From contig NZ_RAPK01000010.1 of assembly GCF_003610495.1 (NCBI RefSeq), positions 344,109 through 408,108 on the forward strand: a stretch of DNA of 64,000 bases. Reading direction: 5' to 3'. This document shows positions 1 through 9,287 of this stretch, piece by piece (within the stretch, counting starts at the first letter, position 1; the number at the start of each line of letters is the position of its first letter). The notes below the pieces were generated by a model. That model was not told the origin of the DNA. It was given only the letters and a program-made list of their open reading frames with translations, and searched no databases. Both the position numbers and the translations under genes were made by a program. The stretch is from Sinobaca qinghaiensis. GTDB lineage: Bacteria > Bacillota > Bacilli > Bacillales > Marinococcaceae.

Positions 1-457
1 TTTTTGTTATTTTTACAAGAGATGGCACATTAATTTTATTAATTCTTACACCTAGTTTTTCAATAATAATATCTGCTCTGTTCTCATCAAATACTTCAAC
101 AGAACCTTGAACAACTTTCAATACATCGCCGCGATATAAAATACTATCTCTTTTTGCACTTTCATCAGGTTTGAATTCAAACAAAACTTTCTTATTCTCC
201 ACTTTTTTTAAATTATCTTTATTATTATTTTTTCCATAATAAGCTTTATTTGTTGCATATGAACCGTCTACAAGTTTATTATTAACAGCTTCACCAGTAT
301 AAGGATTGATTAAATCTACAATCATGTATGTTCCTGAAGGTATTTTTATAACTGTACCTATTAAAAAAGGACCTTTTAGTTGGAATGCCTTACAAATAAA
401 GTCGGTTTTATTTTTAATAGTTTCTAAACTTAAATAATTGTCTATCGTTCTACTCAT
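1..457 (-). CDS. Hypothetical protein, N-terminal part (runs off left edge)
   Basis: An open frame starts at an ATG at 455-457, preceded on the minus strand by a good ribosome binding site (gaggagaacc), and runs without a stop to the window edge. It gives at least 152 residues, beginning MSRTIDNYLSLETIKNK. The visible part is mixed, with several short beta-type segments and a lysine/asparagine-rich stretch near residue 75. No signal peptide, membrane segment or catalytic motif is visible, and I do not recognise a family. It lies upstream-to-downstream in line with the DUF3800 gene, 26 bases away on the same strand, so the two may be co-transcribed. The C-terminus is missing. Confidence 0.6.
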   Translation of the reverse strand, partial: MSRTIDNYLSLETIKNKTDFICKAFQLKGPFLIGTVIKIPSGTYMIVDLINPYTGEAVNNKLVDGSYATNKAYYGKNNNKDNLKKVENKKVLFEFKPDESAKRDSILYRGDVLKVVQGSVEVFDENRADIIIEKLGVRINKINVPSLVKITK

Positions 458-483
458 AGTGGTTCTCCTCTTCTAAGAATTAG

Positions 484-2631
484 TTAATATCCAATAACTC
501 TAGATAGCTTAAATAGTTTTTCACTTTTATCTTTATTTGAAAGTGTCTTAATGGACTGAAGCTCTTTGTCCCAACTGTCAAAGTATTTTTTTACAGATGG
601 TGAATCTACCTCTTTTATAAAAATTTCATATTTATCAATTAATATTTTTAATTCTATATTTGCTTTTTTATAATGTTTTTCTTGTTTGAATAAAAAAGAG
701 GTCATTTCAGTTAATATTACTAATCCTATCGATCTCATTGTCAAATGTTCTTTATGCGTAAAACATATGTCAATTGCTAATTTATATTTTTCTATCGCAG
801 CTTTAGTATCACCGTTTATCATTAGATAGGAGCCAAGTTTCCATAATATAATTTCATAAGGGTGATTATCCTTATAGTCTTTTATAATTAAAGATGACAC
901 ATTAGCTTTTACCCAACTTTTATACAGAGAATTTGCTAACTCAATATTTCCACTTAAAGCTGCTTCACTCATAATTCTTGAAAAATGCATAATACCAAAC
1001 AACCTCTGAGAAGATAATAATAATTTTTCCAATAAAAATAAAGGTTCAATACAACTTTCATTAATATCTACTGATTTCCCTAACCACCATATAGCAGCAA
1101 TATATTCCTTATCTTCACACTCAATTTGGCTTCTATATTGATACTGTCGACTAAGATCACTTTCATCTATAAATTCTTTAATTGCTTCTTCAGAATCTAA
1201 TCTGGCTAATTGAATTTGATTCGGTTCTTCTCTGCTTAAAAAGTACCTTGCCTGTAACCTAGTACCTAGTACTTTTCCTCGTATGTCTGAATTCATTTTA
1301 TTACTATACAATGAAAGCTCATCTTTAAAAGCAAGAGGAAAAAGTTCAATTGTACTATCAATAAACTTCTGGAGCTTATCCATTTTTATAATGACTTCTT
1401 TAAAATCATACACATTGATTAAATGCACCGATTCTCTAACGAGAAAATCCATTACTAAGTTAAGGCTTTCCCACCTCTTCGCAAGATTATTAAGATATTT
1501 TTTATTTTCATTTAATTGTTTATCAGATAATTTTATATTTCCTTGATGGGTAGCACTAGTGAAAATCATCAAATTTATGTTAAAGATAAATAGGTTGTTT
1601 TCAATATCATATTTCTGTAATTTAGGGATTATTACGACTTTTACTTTGTTCAAAATTTTTTGCGCTTTATTAAAATCTCTGTGCAAATTAATAAGTGTTT
1701 TTAATCTATTAGTAACGATTGAAAGATGAGTAGTTTGTGCAAAGTCAGGAAGTAGTTTTAAGCGTTTTATGATTAGTATAATAATCGAATCTAATGATTG
1801 ATCTAGCTCTACATCTGTAATAACTTTTTTAGTCTCCCTATTCGTTGCTAAACTCTCATTTTCCATTATTAATACTTCGTAGAGTGCTTCTCCAATTTGT
1901 CCTTCTGCTAATTGACGTTGTATTACTTTTAGTGTTGCCTTTTCAAATGCAGTAAAATGATAGTTATTTTTATATAAATTTTTAATTTGATTTTTTTGTT
2001 CTTCTATAAATTTATTGCCCCCTCTACGAAACCAAGAGTGACAAATCACATCTGTCAACATTAACCTTTCATCTATTCGTGCCGATGCTAATGAAAATTT
2101 CCATCTCCATTTATTAGATGTGAGGTTTCGTCTTGCAAATGAAAGTTCTAATTTTTCTTGTAACCTTTGTTTATACTCATCGTTTAATATCTTACTTTTA
2201 TAATTATCAGTAGCTTTCATACGATTTGCTGCTATTATATGTAAATCCATTTCTTCTTCTTCCATTGCTAAAGTTTGAAAAAGTTGAACGATCCCTTCAG
2301 ATAAAATATGTATATAAGTAACATCACTATTTACAACTTTTAATTTTTCTTGATTTTCAAAAATTACTAGTTTCATATCTTGACTTACTAACTGTTGTAA
2401 AACTTCGATAGCAAAAACCCCATATTTTTTACCTTTAATATCTGTCGAATGCACCCACTTAGGAATTGAAGGAGTTTTCATTCTCGCTTGAGCCAATATT
2501 TTATTTGCAGCCTCTTTGTTTATAGACCCCGCAGAACACAAAAATCCTCCAACTAGCGAGGGAACTTCTTTGCCTATTAAATCTTTTTCAAAGTCTCCGC
2601 TCTCATCCAGCCATAGTTCATATTTCCCCAT
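484..2631 (-). CDS. DUF3800 domain protein with long helical C-terminal region
   Basis: The N-terminus reads MGKYELWLDESGDF. The D-E-S-G-D signature and the following hydrophobic strand are typical of DUF3800, a family found near mobile elements and thought to have an RNase H-like fold. Most DUF3800 proteins are 200-300 residues. This one is 715, with about 450 extra mostly helical residues that resemble TPR-type repeats (for example around residues 520-690). I chose the ATG at 2631 and not the upstream ATG at 2661 because the sequence cttaggagtg sits just ahead of it. The function is unknown. A nuclease-like role in a defence or mobile-element context is inference. The tail could be a partner- or RNA-binding scaffold. 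Confidence 0.75.
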   Translation of the reverse strand: MGKYELWLDESGDFEKDLIGKEVPSLVGGFLCSAGSINKEAANKILAQARMKTPSIPKWVHSTDIKGKKYGVFAIEVLQQLVSQDMKLVIFENQEKLKVVNSDVTYIHILSEGIVQLFQTLAMEEEEMDLHIIAANRMKATDNYKSKILNDEYKQRLQEKLELSFARRNLTSNKWRWKFSLASARIDERLMLTDVICHSWFRRGGNKFIEEQKNQIKNLYKNNYHFTAFEKATLKVIQRQLAEGQIGEALYEVLIMENESLATNRETKKVITDVELDQSLDSIIILIIKRLKLLPDFAQTTHLSIVTNRLKTLINLHRDFNKAQKILNKVKVVIIPKLQKYDIENNLFIFNINLMIFTSATHQGNIKLSDKQLNENKKYLNNLAKRWESLNLVMDFLVRESVHLINVYDFKEVIIKMDKLQKFIDSTIELFPLAFKDELSLYSNKMNSDIRGKVLGTRLQARYFLSREEPNQIQLARLDSEEAIKEFIDESDLSRQYQYRSQIECEDKEYIAAIWWLGKSVDINESCIEPLFLLEKLLLSSQRLFGIMHFSRIMSEAALSGNIELANSLYKSWVKANVSSLIIKDYKDNHPYEIILWKLGSYLMINGDTKAAIEKYKLAIDICFTHKEHLTMRSIGLVILTEMTSFLFKQEKHYKKANIELKILIDKYEIFIKEVDSPSVKKYFDSWDKELQSIKTLSNKDKSEKLFKLSRVIGY

Positions 2632-2850
2632 ATATTCACTCCTAAGTGATATTTTTAACATGAATGAAAAATAAGTACTGTCTTCTTATATGGGAATTCC
2701 CAAAATTTTGTCTTTTTTAGTGCCAATTGAAGACGCTTACCTAAAACTATTTTACTTGTTGATTTTTCTTTATAATATAATTTTTTTAATGTTTTGAATT
2801 TCCCAGTATTAATTCTCTTATTATCTAGCTTGTACACTGCTATATCTAGT

Positions 2851-2990
2851 TGCAAATAATAAAAATTTACAAGTAAAGTAGTTATGTACTTTTTCTCATA
2901 CTAAGTACCCCCTTCTTTAGTTTACCATTTTAACTGGAAGTGAAGAAGGTAAATATCACAAATATTGTATATTAAACCTTATTTACTGAT
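2851..2990 (-). pseudogene. Remnant of the 5' end and leader of an MBL-lipoprotein gene
   Basis: This stretch aligns almost end to end with 23,343-23,482, which holds the start codon, first codons and leader of the metallo-beta-lactamase lipoprotein gene in the integrated element. By eye roughly four bases in five match, including the shared block ccccttctttagttta and the downstream attgtatatt. In this copy the reading frame after ATG (MRKST) hits a stop at once because of small indels, and the rest of the gene is missing. It is therefore a decayed paralogue or a leftover regulatory segment. The shared block also keeps an inverted repeat (cccttctt...aagaagg). Confidence 0.6.
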
Positions 2991-3147
2991 AATAATCGAT
3001 GAAGCTATATCTTCATTTTAAAAATAAGCTCTTCATACTTTGCTTTGAAGAAATAGTTAGAATCATAACTCGTTATAAAACTCAAATTTAGTCTTATAAA
3101 TAAGAATATTAATAGAATATCCAATATATTTTCCCGTATGAAAATAT

Positions 3148-3190
3148 AAAAGAGACACTCCATTAGTGAAAAAACATGGAATGTCTCTTT
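3148..3190. terminator. Hairpin with flanking A/T runs
   Basis: An inverted repeat (aaagagacactccat / atggaatgtctcttt) with a short loop and A/T runs. It could act as a Rho-independent terminator in either direction. No intact gene on either side clearly needs it. Confidence 0.5.
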
Positions 3191-3327
3191 CTAGAAAGTT
3201 GAGGAACCAAAATTCGATCAACTTTCCAATTGGATATGGTATTTATGTCGATCCCCCTCTTCTTAACCGTTATCAAACGAACTGATTTCAATATACAACA
3301 AGGACGGGGATCCACTTCCAGCTACTT

Positions 3328-3747
3328 TTACAGAAAAGAAGTGGTCTCCATGGCTTCAATCGTTTTATTCGCGTTCGTTAAGTGAATATTGTTTCGAGCA
3401 AACAATTTATAAAGGGAGACCTGAGATCCGAAATATCCTTTTCCTCCATATCGAGCATGTGTACAGGGATAAATGGACGATGAAACCCGATCTTTTAACC
3501 GTTTATAATACGCAGGTATTCGATTTTGTGTACTTTGACGTTTATTATCTTCATTGAAACTCGAAATCTTCTTCAGCTGTAAACTATGTTCTGGTTCTGA
3601 TTCAGATCCATTAGCATGACTAGGATTCATTAAAATATATGTCATGTGATTAGAGTACGCATTTTTAAATGTAACACTTAAAACGTTTCTAGTTCTATAG
3701 TTAGTGTTTTTGATTAATTTCGGGTCACAATATACGGGAGTCAACAT
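3328..3747 (-). pseudogene. Broken DUF1643 gene, N-terminal fragment fused to unrelated sequence
   Basis: The first ~65 residues carry the DUF1643 hallmark MTYILMNPSHANGSESE, comparable to the VIMTNPSSANSLSSDNT segment of the intact DUF1643 gene at 28,513-29,157. After about 3,545 the frame no longer resembles the family. In the same place the plus strand has an open stretch (about 3,260-3,556) with no start codon, encoding a segment such as WSPWLQSFYSRSL, which looks like a fragment of another gene. The simplest reading is a DUF1643 gene cut by an insertion or rearrangement and now decaying. It is probably not functional. Confidence 0.5.
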
Positions 3748-4055
3748 AAGAAGGATAAACTTTAACCATTAAAGAAGACTCCTTTTATAAAAGTCTATAA
3801 AGAAATAATTACTATATTATTCCCTATACAATATAGGCTAAAATAAAATGCTCAAAGATCTCTGAACTTGATCAAATCTATTCGAAATACAAACACATAG
3901 GGGATCTAAGAATTTCTTGCTGTACATTTAAAAAGTATTGCACCTAGTATACTTAAAATCCGTTTCAATTATTAGCTTCATCTAAAATCACTTAAGGTTC
4001 TAATTCTTAAAAATCTATAAATGAAATATCTCCAAACGACTTTACTCACTATTTA
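3748..4055. other. Intergenic stretch, nothing recognised
   Basis: About 310 A+T-rich bases between the DUF1643 fragment and the membrane-protein gene. I see no reading frame, clear terminator, repeat or promoter that I can support. Confidence 0.5.
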
Positions 4056-4910
4056 TTAATTACAATCATATATATTTGAGCTCAAGTTATTTATATATTT
4101 TAATATGCAAGGGTTTAACTCATTATCACACTTCAAAGCTTCCTTTGTATTATATATAGTTTTAATTAATTTCTTTTCTTTTTCAATGTTTTCTAATTCT
4201 CTGCCTTTTCTTGTTTCCTCTTTTATTATGCTCCACTCTGTTTTTAATATTATTTGAATAGTAGATTCAAGTTGCTTAAGAAATTCTTCTACATTGCTAC
4301 TTTTTTTGCAATTATTACAACAACAATTATTACTTTTATTAATATTGTTTACAGAAATTTTCTCCATAATATTATGTAAGGCCTTAACGTGTTCTTCTTT
4401 AGGATTCGTTAGTAATTTTAAATAAATTCTTTTCTCATTTAATTGGTTTTCCATTTCTTTTTTCTTTGATGGAAGTATTAAATTTGGATTATTATATAAA
4501 TTTTCTGCAAGAACATAATACTCTTTGCAAGTAGTACGTAATCGGTTTAACCATTCTCTTCTTTCCAGATTTATAGACTCAATATATCTTTGAGAGTGTA
4601 ATGCATTTAAACGATCGTATGCAATATAAGCAATTAGAGCAGCTATAATAGGAGTCATAATAGCTCCTGCTTCGTTGGGTTCAAGTAAGACGGATGAATC
4701 AAATTCTTTAAATAAAATTATCTCCTCACCAATAAAAGCAAGTGGGAACAATGAGTGTACAGTCATTGCCATAAAACCATAGTAAAAAATCGATTTAGGA
4801 ATAATCGTTAAAAGTATCGGAGCAATTACTGTAAGGCTTAACAATGTAATAACTAAAATTCTCTTTATCATATTTTTTTCTTGGTCATCCTTTTTATGAC
4901 GATTAGACAT
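4056..4910 (-). CDS. Membrane protein with cysteine cluster, unknown function
   Basis: A 284-residue protein. Hydrophobic segments near residues 15-35, 42-64 and 84-100 suggest three N-terminal membrane helices. A cytoplasmic helical region follows, containing RREWLNRLR and a striking NNCCCNNCKKS cysteine cluster near residue 195, which could bind metal. The start ATG has a strong site (aaaaggagataaag) that overlaps the stop of the upstream gene, so the two genes are translated as an operon with only two bases between them. I do not recognise the family. Its pairing with a HEPN-like protein is compatible with a membrane effector or sensor, but that is inference. Confidence 0.7.
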   Translation of the reverse strand: MSNRHKKDDQEKNMIKRILVITLLSLTVIAPILLTIIPKSIFYYGFMAMTVHSLFPLAFIGEEIILFKEFDSSVLLEPNEAGAIMTPIIAALIAYIAYDRLNALHSQRYIESINLERREWLNRLRTTCKEYYVLAENLYNNPNLILPSKKKEMENQLNEKRIYLKLLTNPKEEHVKALHNIMEKISVNNINKSNNCCCNNCKKSSNVEEFLKQLESTIQIILKTEWSIIKEETRKGRELENIEKEKKLIKTIYNTKEALKCDNELNPCILKYINNLSSNIYDCN

Positions 4911-4912
4911 CT

Positions 4913-5797
4913 TTATCTCCTTTTCTCTACATAAATTTTTTTATGCTCTCTAATAACATCCGCTAAACTTAGCAAAACGGTTAATAGTTGGTACATGTCT
5001 ATGTCAGTCCAATTTGAAGGATCACTTTTACCGTGAACTACAAGATGTCGGTTTAAGATACGAGTCGGTTGATTAGGCATAGTTCCACTTTTAAAAATAT
5101 TTCCGCGTATAATTTCTTCAAACATTGCATCAAAGTTTGTAAATGTATAGAGTTGAAATTCTTCTTTTTGCTTACTAATTTTTTCTTCAAAGGAATTTAT
5201 AATATCTTTTTGAAATTTCACTTTTAAATGAGCATTATCTAGATTAACCATCATACGTTCAATTAGTATCATTATAAGGGGAATAGCGGGTTGATGTTCT
5301 TTTTGAGAAACTAAACTCATCACGTGCTCGGCAAGATATAGCCATTCTTCCCCAAGTCCATCGATTAGAGCTTCTCCTCCTAAACTCCCTAGATCACCCT
5401 GATCAAAATATTCTACAAAAAAAGTGTTTATTTTCTGTTGTTTTTCTTCGTAATTTAAATCTCTTTCATCAACAATTTCAGCAGCTTCAATATATGACTC
5501 AATATGAAAGCCTCGTACAAATGCCCAGCCAAAAGTGTTACATTTCAAGATCGCTTTTTCACCTATTTCAATATCTTCTTCTATTTCAGGAAATTTTATT
5601 ATTAAAGATTTTTTCAATTCAGGTGTTAAATCCGCAAATACAGGATTATTATTCACATTCATACCAATAGCTTTTAATCGAAAAGACTCCTTAACTGTAG
5701 ATCTGAGTGATTCTTGGAACGATTTTTGTATACTTTTAGCTAATTCAATTCGTTCGTTCTGAAACTTTAATAATACTTCTTTGGAAGGCAAAACCAT
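4913..5797 (-). CDS. HEPN-like protein with C-terminal RHLVVHG motif
   Basis: A 294-residue, mostly helical protein. Near its C-terminus it has LNRHLVVHG followed by a leucine-rich helix (MYQLLTVLLSLADVI). R-H-L-V-V-H fits the R-x4-6-H catalytic motif of HEPN RNases. The same layout (LNRNALMHG plus LFQLLKSL) occurs in the element gene at 24,313-25,383, so the two appear related at the C-terminus. The annotated ATG has only a weak ribosome binding site. The frame stays open upstream to an ATT codon at 5884 that sits 7 bases after a strong aaaggaga, and the extra residues (IRKRILEVEERKRR) look coding. The true start may be this ATT. The gene is coupled to the membrane-protein gene downstream. 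Confidence 0.65.
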   Translation of the reverse strand: MVLPSKEVLLKFQNERIELAKSIQKSFQESLRSTVKESFRLKAIGMNVNNNPVFADLTPELKKSLIIKFPEIEEDIEIGEKAILKCNTFGWAFVRGFHIESYIEAAEIVDERDLNYEEKQQKINTFFVEYFDQGDLGSLGGEALIDGLGEEWLYLAEHVMSLVSQKEHQPAIPLIMILIERMMVNLDNAHLKVKFQKDIINSFEEKISKQKEEFQLYTFTNFDAMFEEIIRGNIFKSGTMPNQPTRILNRHLVVHGKSDPSNWTDIDMYQLLTVLLSLADVIREHKKIYVEKRR

Positions 5798-6093
5798 TGG
5801 CCTATAGATTATTCTTCTTTTCCTTTCTTCAACCTCTAATATACGCTTTCTAATATTTGTTAACAGATCGTAATTATGGATAATAAATTCTCTCCTTTCG
5901 ATTGATTAACTACCTTTAGTTTTGAGGTAGTTAATTATACTTATAAATGCTTTTTAAAGCTAAGTTTAACACTAACATGTATGGTAATATTTGTTTATCA
6001 CTATAATGAATTAAAATGTTTCTTATAATTAATTTATGATTGAAAATTTTTTAACTTTTTTAATGTAATATAAACTGATTTTATAAAATTAAA

Positions 6094-6133
6094 AAAGCTT
6101 CCCCTGGGTTCACGAAACCTGGGGAAGCCTTTA
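6094..6133. terminator. Rho-independent terminator (hairpin)
   Basis: The stem aagcttcccc-gggtt / aacc-ggggaagc, with A-run before and T-rich sequence after, can serve both strands. It lies downstream of the 87-residue gene on the minus strand. Confidence 0.7.
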
Positions 6134-6155
6134 TTGTCTTCTATATTTACTTTGT

Positions 6156-6416
6156 TTAAGGAGCGCTGTCCATCAACAGGCTTCTTTCCTGTTCGGTGGC
6201 TTCTCTGCCATTCTCCAAAAGCTCTTTTTCGTTAATTTGATACATAGACGGCTTATTCTCTGTTACTTCACCGTCCTGCATGGTGAATCCTTCTACGTTG
6301 CTGTACCACAATCCGTCATCATCTTTCCGTACCTTTGTCTCGATCACTCGAAACAGCTCCACTGTTCCTTTGGATGCATAGGGAAGTATATAATCGTGTC
6401 CTTCTTTAATCTCCAT
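6156..6416 (-). CDS. Small soluble hypothetical protein
   Basis: An 86-residue protein starting MEIKEGHDYILPYASKG. I placed the start at 6416 because aaggaggtttacac precedes that ATG; the longer frame from 6446 lacks a site. The sequence is acidic, has no signal peptide or membrane helix, and alternates strands in a way consistent with a small beta-rich fold. No family is recognised. A strong bidirectional terminator follows at 6094-6133. Its codon choice is closer to the host genes than to the A+T-rich genes to its left. Confidence 0.65.
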   Translation of the reverse strand: MEIKEGHDYILPYASKGTVELFRVIETKVRKDDDGLWYSNVEGFTMQDGEVTENKPSMYQINEKELLENGREATEQERSLLMDSAP

Positions 6417-6594
6417 GTGTAAACCTCCTTGATGTTGACTAACCATTAATTTGGTTCCACTTAATAAGAACCCTTCTTTTCTATTCCCGTATAAGCTCTT
6501 AAAAAAACACGTCAGCTTTTTTCAACCCGGACCGCTTTGTTCTATCTTCCCATGGATCACCAAGAATAGAAGTACCGACAGATTTACCGGTGTT

Positions 6595-7845
6595 CTAGTA
6601 TTCCGGTTTCATTTCCGCTTCCTGGACATCTGAATAATCATGGCGGTAAGATTTTCCTTTCCACAAAATAATCAACGCAATTACCAGGCCTGTAATGGAA
6701 AAGGCCAGCATGATGTTTTGAATAGCAAACCCATTCGAAACAAACAGCGTAACCCCTGCGTACGCAATAGGATCAAACCCGTTCATGGCCAGAAAGATAA
6801 CGCTCATCACACGCCCCATAATTCTCCCATCGATTTTTTCATGAACAGAGGAAAAGAACGGGATGTAAACGAAAGTCATGAAAAACCCTATAAAAAAGGC
6901 AAGTCCTGCTAATACATAAAGATTTGATACCTGGCTGAAGGTAACAGCCACTACAAGTATGGCAAGAAGTCCGATAATAGAGACAATGCCTCTTCGGGTT
7001 ATTTTCACTGCTCCAATGATGACTGAACTCAGCAGCATTCCCACCCCTAGTGACACTTCTATATAACTTAAATTGATCGGGGAGCCTCCGTGTAACTCAA
7101 CAAGGATGGGAATACCGATCTGAATGGCCCCGAAAGCAAAGAAATTCAGCGTAATCAGGACTAGAATGCCTGTTATTAAAAAGCTGCTGGATTTAATATA
7201 GGAAAACCCTTCCTGCAGATCTTTTAACGGGGTCTGTTTCACCGTATTTTCTACTTCCCCTTCTTTTAAAAACGGAGGAAACATAAAGAAGGCAGATAAA
7301 AAGACCACGATGACAGCAGTGAAATAACCTGTTGTTACATTGGAAGCTTCCATCACGGCCCCTGCTAAAATAGGACCTGCGATAATCCCAATCTGGCTGG
7401 CTCCCTGGTAAAACGCGTTCGCCTGCTGAATCTGTGACTGCTGTACAATCTTTGGTATCAGAGAAGCACTCGCCGGTCCCGAGAACGCGTCCAATGTTCC
7501 AAAAAGCATCCCAAACAATACCAGGTACCACATAGACATAGTATCCGTGCTGTTCAGCAGGAAAATGATGAACAAAAAGATCCCCTGCGCCAGGCTCGTA
7601 CTAAACATAATGGTCGTTTTCTTGAATCGATCCGCAAGGACGCCGCCAAAAACCATCATAACTAATCGTGGTACCGTGATGGCGATAAGCACAATGCCTA
7701 ATGACTCAACAGACCCCAGTTCCGATATAACATACCAGGTGGTCGTCATGAAAAACATCGTATAGCCCATTACCGCCAGAAATCCGGCAATCAATATAAA
7801 AATAAATGTTCTGTTTTGAAATACAGATGGCTGTGCCACTATCAT
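6595..7845 (-). CDS. MFS transporter (drug efflux type)
   Basis: A 416-residue protein with about 12 hydrophobic segments spread over its length, as in major facilitator proteins of the MFS_1/enterobactin-exporter-like group. The loop after helix 2 reads GGVLADRFKKTT, matching the family signature G-x-L-A-D-R-x-x-R/K. The length is normal. Such proteins export small hydrophobic compounds by proton antiport across the cell membrane; the substrate is not predictable. A MerR-type regulator lies upstream on the same strand, with a small membrane-protein gene between them on the other strand, so control by MerR is possible but not shown. Confidence 0.85.
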   Translation of the reverse strand: MIVAQPSVFQNRTFIFILIAGFLAVMGYTMFFMTTTWYVISELGSVESLGIVLIAITVPRLVMMVFGGVLADRFKKTTIMFSTSLAQGIFLFIIFLLNSTDTMSMWYLVLFGMLFGTLDAFSGPASASLIPKIVQQSQIQQANAFYQGASQIGIIAGPILAGAVMEASNVTTGYFTAVIVVFLSAFFMFPPFLKEGEVENTVKQTPLKDLQEGFSYIKSSSFLITGILVLITLNFFAFGAIQIGIPILVELHGGSPINLSYIEVSLGVGMLLSSVIIGAVKITRRGIVSIIGLLAILVVAVTFSQVSNLYVLAGLAFFIGFFMTFVYIPFFSSVHEKIDGRIMGRVMSVIFLAMNGFDPIAYAGVTLFVSNGFAIQNIMLAFSITGLVIALIILWKGKSYRHDYSDVQEAEMKPEY

Positions 7846-8109
7846 TCACCCCAATTTCTCTTAGTGAATTCAATAGTAGACTGTGACGTAACGTCCTCCG
7901 CAAGGGGTTATGGAAAAGTTATTTAGTACTCGAGCTATATGTAAAAAAACGGCATAAAGAATGTCCGCAGGAAAAGGCATGAAATGCTTTTAAAACAACG
8001 TTTATGACCTTTTAAACTGTCTCTTAATTTTTATTTTCGAAAATTCTATTTACATTTATGGTATATTTTATTAAATGTTTCATACATTATTAGGAAGAAG
8101 GTCGACTTT

Positions 8110-8313
8110 ATGGGATTCTGGTATTTCCTTATATTATTTATAGGTATCTTTTTCATTGTTTTGGCTTTTCTCAAACGTTCCATGAATAAGGTAACAAAAC
8201 TGCCTCTGCTGTTAGCAGGAACTTGTATGATTGCTTTCTCTTTGTTTATGTTCCAGGATGGCAGTGCAGAAATCGTAGATAGTTTATTAAAATCTTTTAA
8301 TATCCAACTTTAA
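8110..8313 (+). CDS. Small membrane protein, two predicted helices
   Basis: A 67-residue protein with hydrophobic helices at about residues 4-22 and 33-48, separated by a basic loop (KRSMNKVTK). The ATG is preceded by aggaagaagg at a usable distance. No family is recognised. The gene sits alone on the plus strand between the MFS and MerR genes and ends five bases before the MerR gene's end, so the two genes converge. Confidence 0.6.
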   Translation: MGFWYFLILFIGIFFIVLAFLKRSMNKVTKLPLLLAGTCMIAFSLFMFQDGSAEIVDSLLKSFNIQL

Positions 8314-8318
8314 CAAAA

Positions 8319-9050
8319 CTATTTATTTAACAACACCTCAAACGCTTCGGTGAGAAATCGGACTATGTGCTCCGGCAGCAAAGACGTATACGGCTGCATT
8401 CGTTCGTGTAACTCTTCGTTCGCTTCCTCGTCCTCCGTCATCCACTCTTTTAAATAGCTGTTCCGCATCAATTCATCCAGCTGCTCCTGTACGTGATCAC
8501 TGTCAGGGGCATAACCGTGGATGATGGCCTGATTAATAATCGTCAGTAACTGTAACGAAAGCCTGTCTAACTCTTTTTGTTTGGCTTTATCTGTCGGGAA
8601 GATGTGATCGACAACCTCTTTCGGGTAGTACTCCTTGAATATATCTCGTTGAACGTCTTCAAAAAGCATGGAATTCATAAGCAGCATCAGGATCTCCGCA
8701 TCCAGCTCTTCCTTTCGTTCGCTGTCCTTTACAGATTTAATCCGTTCAATCATTTCCAGTGATGCCTCAATATTGTCCCTTTTTCTTATTAACACCTTCT
8801 CCTGTACATCAACCATTTTTTCAAAAGAATACCCCGGCTCCTCAAACCGATCTTTAATTTCCTTTAAGGACAGCCCCAGGCTTTGCAGCAGCCTGATGTT
8901 ATGGAATATTTTAAACTCTGTAGTCGTATAGACGTTTTGCCCCTTGTCGTTTTTTTCCGTCGGCACTAAGATCCCCAGCTGCCGATAGTGCCTTAACGTC
9001 CGTACCGTCGTATCCGCGATTTGCGCAAACCTGCTTACTGTTAATTCCAT
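8319..9050 (-). CDS. MerR-family transcriptional regulator
   Basis: A 243-residue protein. Residues 1-70 form a classic MerR winged helix (FAQIADTTVRTLRHYRQLGIL), followed by the long dimerisation helix (around residues 75-115) and a helical C-terminal domain of about 130 residues that may bind a ligand. No cysteine pattern for metal sensing is seen, so a multidrug- or TipA-like type is more likely than a metal sensor. MerR proteins bind promoters with long spacers and activate them by DNA distortion. The target is unknown; the nearby MFS gene is a reasonable candidate. Confidence 0.85.
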   Translation of the reverse strand: MELTVSRFAQIADTTVRTLRHYRQLGILVPTEKNDKGQNVYTTTEFKIFHNIRLLQSLGLSLKEIKDRFEEPGYSFEKMVDVQEKVLIRKRDNIEASLEMIERIKSVKDSERKEELDAEILMLLMNSMLFEDVQRDIFKEYYPKEVVDHIFPTDKAKQKELDRLSLQLLTIINQAIIHGYAPDSDHVQEQLDELMRNSYLKEWMTEDEEANEELHERMQPYTSLLPEHIVRFLTEAFEVLLNK

Positions 9051-9287
9051 GGTTTATCTACTCCGATCTTTAATTATTCATGTGTATTCTTAAAATAACT
9101 ATACCTAAGATGTAGATAGGATTATTGACAGCATCCATTCCATTACTCCTTATAAAAAATAGCTCTTGTAAGTCACATGAATGATTCTTTCAATAAACAT
9201 GTGATTGCGTAAAAAACACCAATAATAAGCAGGCCGGCCAGATGTAATACAACTGACCTGCCTGTTTGTTTTGTCGTATAGTGGTCG

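Larger units (their letters stand above)
2632..3327. other. Gene-poor stretch with decayed sequence
   Basis: About 700 bases lie between the DUF3800 gene and a DUF1643 fragment. They contain a weak 66-codon frame (2655-2855, minus) with no ribosome binding site or recognisable family, a remnant similar to the start region of the element's lipoprotein gene (2851-2990), and two hairpins near 3148-3220. I see no convincing intact gene. Confidence 0.5.

Noticed and set aside
2655..2855. 66-codon frame on the minus strand
   Set aside because: No ribosome binding site, no recognisable family, and it lies in decayed sequence, so it is not called as a gene.
7193..7531. 112-codon frame inside the MFS gene
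   Set aside because: Another frame of the MFS gene, which has clear family motifs over its whole length.
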